Program-made: the position numbers and the translations under genes
Source of the DNA: Archaeoglobaceae archaeon
GTDB taxonomy: Archaea > Halobacteriota > Archaeoglobi > Archaeoglobales > Archaeoglobaceae
NCBI GenBank assembly: GCA_038734275.1
Contig: JAVYOO010000003.1
Span: forward strand, 62,001-126,000
Direction of reading: 5' to 3'
DNA length: 64,000 nucleotides
The notes under the pieces: model-generated
The model's database searches: none
What the model saw: only the letters and a program-made list of their open reading frames with translations
What the model was told of the DNA's origin: nothing
Part shown: one piece after another, positions 61,265 to 64,000 of the stretch
Layout: every line of letters starts with the position of its first letter
Numbering within the stretch: position 1 is the stretch's first letter

Positions 61265-62269
61265 CTAATTACATTCAAACGACTCTGCGATTTTGATCAG
61301 ATCTTCTTCGCTTAGCTCAGATGAAATTCGAATGTAAATATCTTTGCATTTGAATTGGAGTGTTTTAAATCCGTATAAATCCGAAATGTTGCCTTCAACT
61401 TTGCCAATCTTTACGATCTTGGAATCTGGCAGCAAAGTCTCGTTGCGAGATTCTACGATCGTTAGATAGCTATTTCCTTTTTTATAAAGCAATGAAACTT
61501 CTTCATCGAGCTCGGAAACCATCGCATAATCAAATTCATATTCAGCTGTGTATTTAGGAACCAAGATTTCGAAGTCGACGTTACGCTTTGCTTCCTCAAT
61601 TGTCAGTTTGGCTGGCATTTGGAGTTTAAGTTCCGAGATCTTCGCTTCTGGCGGGGGAGTGAACTCAAATAGCTCATCGCTAATTCCTGAGTTGAAACTT
61701 AAATTTCTATACTCCACTACTGACTTCGATTTATTGCCAAGCACGTCGAATTCCATTTCGATCTTTATCGGATACCAGAACTCTTTTTCTACCCACATTT
61801 TCAGTTTCATGCCAAGAATATTCTCCGCCTTTGGTTTCGCATCTATGACATAGCAGTCTCTCCCGTTAATTTTTTCACTGCCCAGTGCCTTTAAATCATA
61901 ATTCTCCAGCAACTCCTCGATGATTCGGCTGTAGCTAAAAGCCTCCTTGAAAAACTCCTCGAACTCAGAAGTGCTTGTAATCTTGATCACTTCATTCTTT
62001 TTCTTGTCATATATCCATGAAATCTCCCCATTAGATACCATAAGCATCTCGTCGTTCTCTTGCCTCATTTTGTTCTCTTTGGTCCATATTTTCCAACTTT
62101 GACTGAAAATCTCATTTCCGTAATAACTTGTCACAGTGTATTCCCCCTGTATGTCCTTAATGGAACGATATTTTTCCTCCATGTTTTTTGCAATCTGCTC
62201 AGCGGTCATTTCAGCACAGCCAAGGAGCAAAACCACGAGAACTATAGTCAAAGGCACTTCCAACCTCAC
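61265..62269 (-). CDS. LolA-like lipoprotein
   Basis: A 334-residue secreted lipoprotein. Lipobox-like 'VVLLLGCAEM' with Cys near residue 18. A LolA/LppX-like half-barrel follows (about 20-215; 'YRSIKDIQGEYTVTSYYGNEIFSQSWKIWTKENKMR', 'DCYVIDAKPKAENILGMKLKMWVEKEFWYPIKIE'), and a C-terminal DUF4367-like domain (about 225-334). The GTG start is supported by GAGGTGAT just upstream. It may bind lipids on the outer membrane face. Confidence 0.8.
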   Translation of the reverse strand: MRLEVPLTIVLVVLLLGCAEMTAEQIAKNMEEKYRSIKDIQGEYTVTSYYGNEIFSQSWKIWTKENKMRQENDEMLMVSNGEISWIYDKKKNEVIKITSTSEFEEFFKEAFSYSRIIEELLENYDLKALGSEKINGRDCYVIDAKPKAENILGMKLKMWVEKEFWYPIKIEMEFDVLGNKSKSVVEYRNLSFNSGISDELFEFTPPPEAKISELKLQMPAKLTIEEAKRNVDFEILVPKYTAEYEFDYAMVSELDEEVSLLYKKGNSYLTIVESRNETLLPDSKIVKIGKVEGNISDLYGFKTLQFKCKDIYIRISSELSEEDLIKIAESFECN

Positions 62270-62338
62270 ACAATCACCTCAATTTGTAAATAGCTAACAA
62301 ACATTTATAATTTTTGCTTTCTGTCCACATATAACAAA

Positions 62339-63211
62339 TTAGGAATTATGGTAAGCATACACAAGCACAAGATTGCCCGCTGAGTCTCTCAAATAAAGCG
62401 TGTCACCCTCGTTGTTCCATATAGCATTGCATTCGTAGCCAGTAGAGCACCAGTATAGGCTCTGCTTAGTATTTATTCCACAACCTGTGTAAAGCGTTAC
62501 TTTTCCACCACTTTCCAGCACGAATTCGGGAAATACAAAAGGCTTTCGCGAAGATTCATCGCTAACTGTCCAATTTGTAAGCTCACAAGAATAAGGGCAG
62601 TTGTTTACGAACACCACGTATTCGTTATTTAGATTGACGCAATCATCTCCTTCTGCGTTCCATTTAAAGTAGGCAATGCCTATACAATCCCCACAACCTT
62701 CTGCTTTCTTCCAAATGCCGAGCTGTAGCGACTTTGCGAGTTTCTCCGCTTCAAGTAGTTCTTTTTCGTATTTTCTGTTCTCTCCGACGAAGTAAGTTCT
62801 TGCAAGTCCCTCCTGGACAAGGATTAAGTTCACAAAGGTGTTGTTTACAAAAACGTATCTTAGAAGCCTGCCATATTGGTCTCTGTCTTCCACATCTCTC
62901 TCAAGGACAACTTCTTTTCCTTCGATTAGTTCTTTAAGTCTGTTTTTTGCCTCTTCATAGAACTTTTGACCTTTTTCAGGGGCATTTATGCCAATAAGTC
63001 TAACTCTATCACCATTGGAAAGCTCAAATGTATCTCCGTCTATGACTCTTGAAACATAGAGCTTTTCTTCAGTGGCTTTTTGAATTACTGGAAGCTGTGT
63101 GTTGGGAGATTGTATTTGGGGATCTTCTGGAATTTGCGGAACTACTTCTGATGCTTTTTGCTGTAAACAGCAACAGAGCATGATTGCAAGGATCAGCAGA
63201 GTGATTCGCAC
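62339..63211 (-). CDS. Lipoprotein nuclease: SNase-like domain with lamin-tail-like C-terminus
   Basis: A 290-residue protein. Lipobox region 'LLILAIMLCCCLQQ' at the N-terminus, a linker to about residue 48, a thermonuclease domain (50-165) with 'VIDGDTFEL', 'VRLIGINAPE', 'ERDVEDRDQYGRLLRYVFV' and 'LVQEGLARTYFV' (catalytic Arg/Glu region), and a Cys-rich C-terminal domain (170-290) with the beta pattern of lamin-tail domains ('YFKWNAEGDDCVNLNNEYVVFVN'). Secreted nucleases of this kind degrade environmental DNA/RNA. TATATTCC about 25-30 bases upstream supports the GTG start. Confidence 0.85.
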   Translation of the reverse strand: MRITLLILAIMLCCCLQQKASEVVPQIPEDPQIQSPNTQLPVIQKATEEKLYVSRVIDGDTFELSNGDRVRLIGINAPEKGQKFYEEAKNRLKELIEGKEVVLERDVEDRDQYGRLLRYVFVNNTFVNLILVQEGLARTYFVGENRKYEKELLEAEKLAKSLQLGIWKKAEGCGDCIGIAYFKWNAEGDDCVNLNNEYVVFVNNCPYSCELTNWTVSDESSRKPFVFPEFVLESGGKVTLYTGCGINTKQSLYWCSTGYECNAIWNNEGDTLYLRDSAGNLVLVYAYHNS

Positions 63212-63285
63212 AGAATAATTCCGGTATAGGGGAATATATCCTTTATGATGAAAAAATTAATTTGCAAGCTTTGCAAAGAAGCGAT

Positions 63286-63447
63286 ATGCGTTCTCAGACT
63301 AAGTGGGGTCTGGCTTTCATAATTCTTGGCTTTTTGCTTCTGCCCCTCTTTTTGCCCCTCACGTTGTTATATTCTGTTCCCCTGATCGCCATTGGTTTGG
63401 CGTTGATTTTATTTAGGCATAGAGAAGAGATCATTGAAAAACCATGA
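63286..63447 (+). CDS. Small two-helix membrane protein
   Basis: A 53-residue protein with two closely spaced hydrophobic segments ('GLAFIILGFLLLPLFLPLTLLY', 'VPLIAIGLALILF') and a charged tail. The ATG at 63286 follows an AAATTAATTT box by about 25 bases. It precedes the UPF0145 gene by 9 bases and may be co-expressed with it. No function is known. Confidence 0.6.
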   Translation: MRSQTKWGLAFIILGFLLLPLFLPLTLLYSVPLIAIGLALILFRHREEIIEKP

Positions 63448-63456
63448 GGTGATCTT

Positions 63457-63789
63457 ATGGAAGAGATCATCATAACCACGACCGATTTCGTGCCGGGCTT
63501 TGAGATTGAAAGTGTTATAGGAGTTGTTTTCGGAAATACAGTCAGAGCGAAGCACATCGGCAAAGACATCTCAGCGCTTTTCAAGAACATTGTTGGCGGT
63601 GAAATTCAGGAATACACCGAAATGCTGTCTGAGGCAAGAAAAGAAGCTCTGAACAGGATGATCAAGAATGCAAAGGAGCTTGGAGCGGATGCTGTTTTAA
63701 ACGTCAGATTTGCAACTTCTCAAACCATGGCGGGAGCAGCGGAGCTTTTGGCTTATGGAACTGCGGTTAAACTGAAAAAGAAATATTGA
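63457..63789 (+). CDS. UPF0145 (YbjQ-like) protein
   Basis: A 110-residue YbjQ-family protein: 'TTTDFVPGFEIESVIGVVFGNTVRAKHIGKDI' and 'AKELGADAVLNVRFATSQTMAGAAELLAYGTAV' are the family signatures (formerly annotated as heavy-metal-binding, unproven). A GAGGTGATCTT ribosome binding site precedes the ATG. Confidence 0.9.
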   Translation: MEEIIITTTDFVPGFEIESVIGVVFGNTVRAKHIGKDISALFKNIVGGEIQEYTEMLSEARKEALNRMIKNAKELGADAVLNVRFATSQTMAGAAELLAYGTAVKLKKKY

Positions 63790-63837
63790 ATGTGCCCAAA
63801 ATTATTTTTTAGACTAAAGAATGGAAGCGGATAGAAA

Positions 63838-63848
63838 TCGTTATATTC
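63838..63848 (+). promoter_or_regulatory. TATA-like box of the Trm112-like gene
   Basis: CGTTATATTCC lies about 25 bases before the ATG at 63869 in the leaderless arrangement. Confidence 0.45.
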
Positions 63849-63868
63849 CCCCGCTTTCTAACAGGAAT

Positions 63869-64000
63869 ATGAGAAGATCACTGCTCGACATATTAGCATG
63901 TCCTAAATGCAAATCCGATCTCGATTTGGAGGTTTTTGAGGAAGATCAAAACGAGATAATTTCTGGAAAGCTCATCTGCAGGAAGTGTAATGTTTCCTAT
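63869..64000 (+). CDS. Trm112-like zinc-binding methyltransferase activator (partial)
   Basis: The first 44 codons run off the right edge. 'LLDILACPKCKSDLDL...SGKLICRKCNVSY' contains both Cys pairs of the Trm112 zinc-ribbon. Archaeal Trm112 proteins activate several tRNA, rRNA and release-factor methyltransferases (including the Mtq2/HemK2 type encoded at 7652-8209). Confidence 0.85.
   Translation, partial: MRRSLLDILACPKCKSDLDLEVFEEDQNEIISGKLICRKCNVSY

Overview
The window is chromosomal DNA of a hyperthermophilic-type euryarchaeon, almost certainly a member of the Archaeoglobaceae. Archaeal markers are numerous: glycerol-1-phosphate dehydrogenase (archaeal lipid backbone), aIF1, ribosomal protein L21e, Rpo4/RpoF, Bud32, Rio2, the aconitase-X subunit of the archaeal mevalonate pathway, archaeal phosphopantothenate synthetase and Dph6. 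The JAMM metalloprotease, malate dehydrogenase and Rio2 resemble, from memory, the well-studied Archaeoglobus fulgidus proteins. The DNA looks AT-richer than A. fulgidus, so I do not name a species. Many genes have a TATA-like box 22-30 bases before the start codon, which fits leaderless transcripts; genes inside operons more often carry GAGGTGA-type ribosome binding sites.

Layout. 1-2851 (minus): aIF1, CbiB and a RecJ-like DHH phosphoesterase (cut by the left edge), joined by 1-4 base overlaps. 2948-5440: a triple DUF22 protein, a USP-like protein and an adenosine-specific kinase homologue. 5489-11342: NfeD-like protease, DUF357, RsmA, HemK-like methylase, a DtxR-type regulator (minus), SHMT, an NSUN rRNA/tRNA methylase and its detached PUA domain; then tRNA-Glu(TTC) on the minus strand. 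11519-15727: a 27-residue Lys-rich peptide gene, an acylphosphatase fused to a heptad-repeat stalk, a cell-surface cluster (two pilin-like proteins, a small membrane protein, a GT-C-like membrane protein) and a decayed copy of the last.

15730-19808 is the most distinctive region: five tandem antitoxin/PIN-toxin modules. Each starts with a near-identical 46-base upstream box plus the same antitoxin N-terminus. Four of five end in the same 38-residue toxin C-terminus. The middle (antitoxin C-terminus plus toxin N-terminus) differs in every module. Module 4 has a different class of PIN C-terminus and module 5 has a toxin broken by one stop codon. A degenerate repeat sits between modules, and a long imperfect hairpin lies at the left end.

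19858-41576 is core metabolism and information processing: purine permease, thioredoxin-like protein, G1P dehydrogenase, L21e-RpoF-DUF655, a K+ channel, MBL hydrolases, a FAH-family enzyme, aconitase X, spermidine synthase, Bud32, CoA and pyrimidine biosynthesis, Rio2 overlapping a DUF460 coiled-coil protein, a P-type ATPase, a ThiF-like E1 and GyrB. 41701-49552 is a catabolic block: an acyl-CoA ligase, a four-gene Liv-type ABC transporter without a binding protein, and two class III CoA-transferases; together they suggest uptake and CoA activation of an organic acid. 49613-64000 carries Dph6, GuaA subunit B, DUF89, JAMM, LeuC-type dehydratase, tRNA-Arg(TCG), malate dehydrogenase, an OFA-type MFS carrier, a PHA synthase pair (PhaE/PhaC), phosphoglycolate phosphatase, two lipoproteins (one a nuclease with a lamin-tail-like end), UPF0145 and the start of a Trm112-like gene cut by the right edge. 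No rRNA, CRISPR array, IS element or prophage was recognised.
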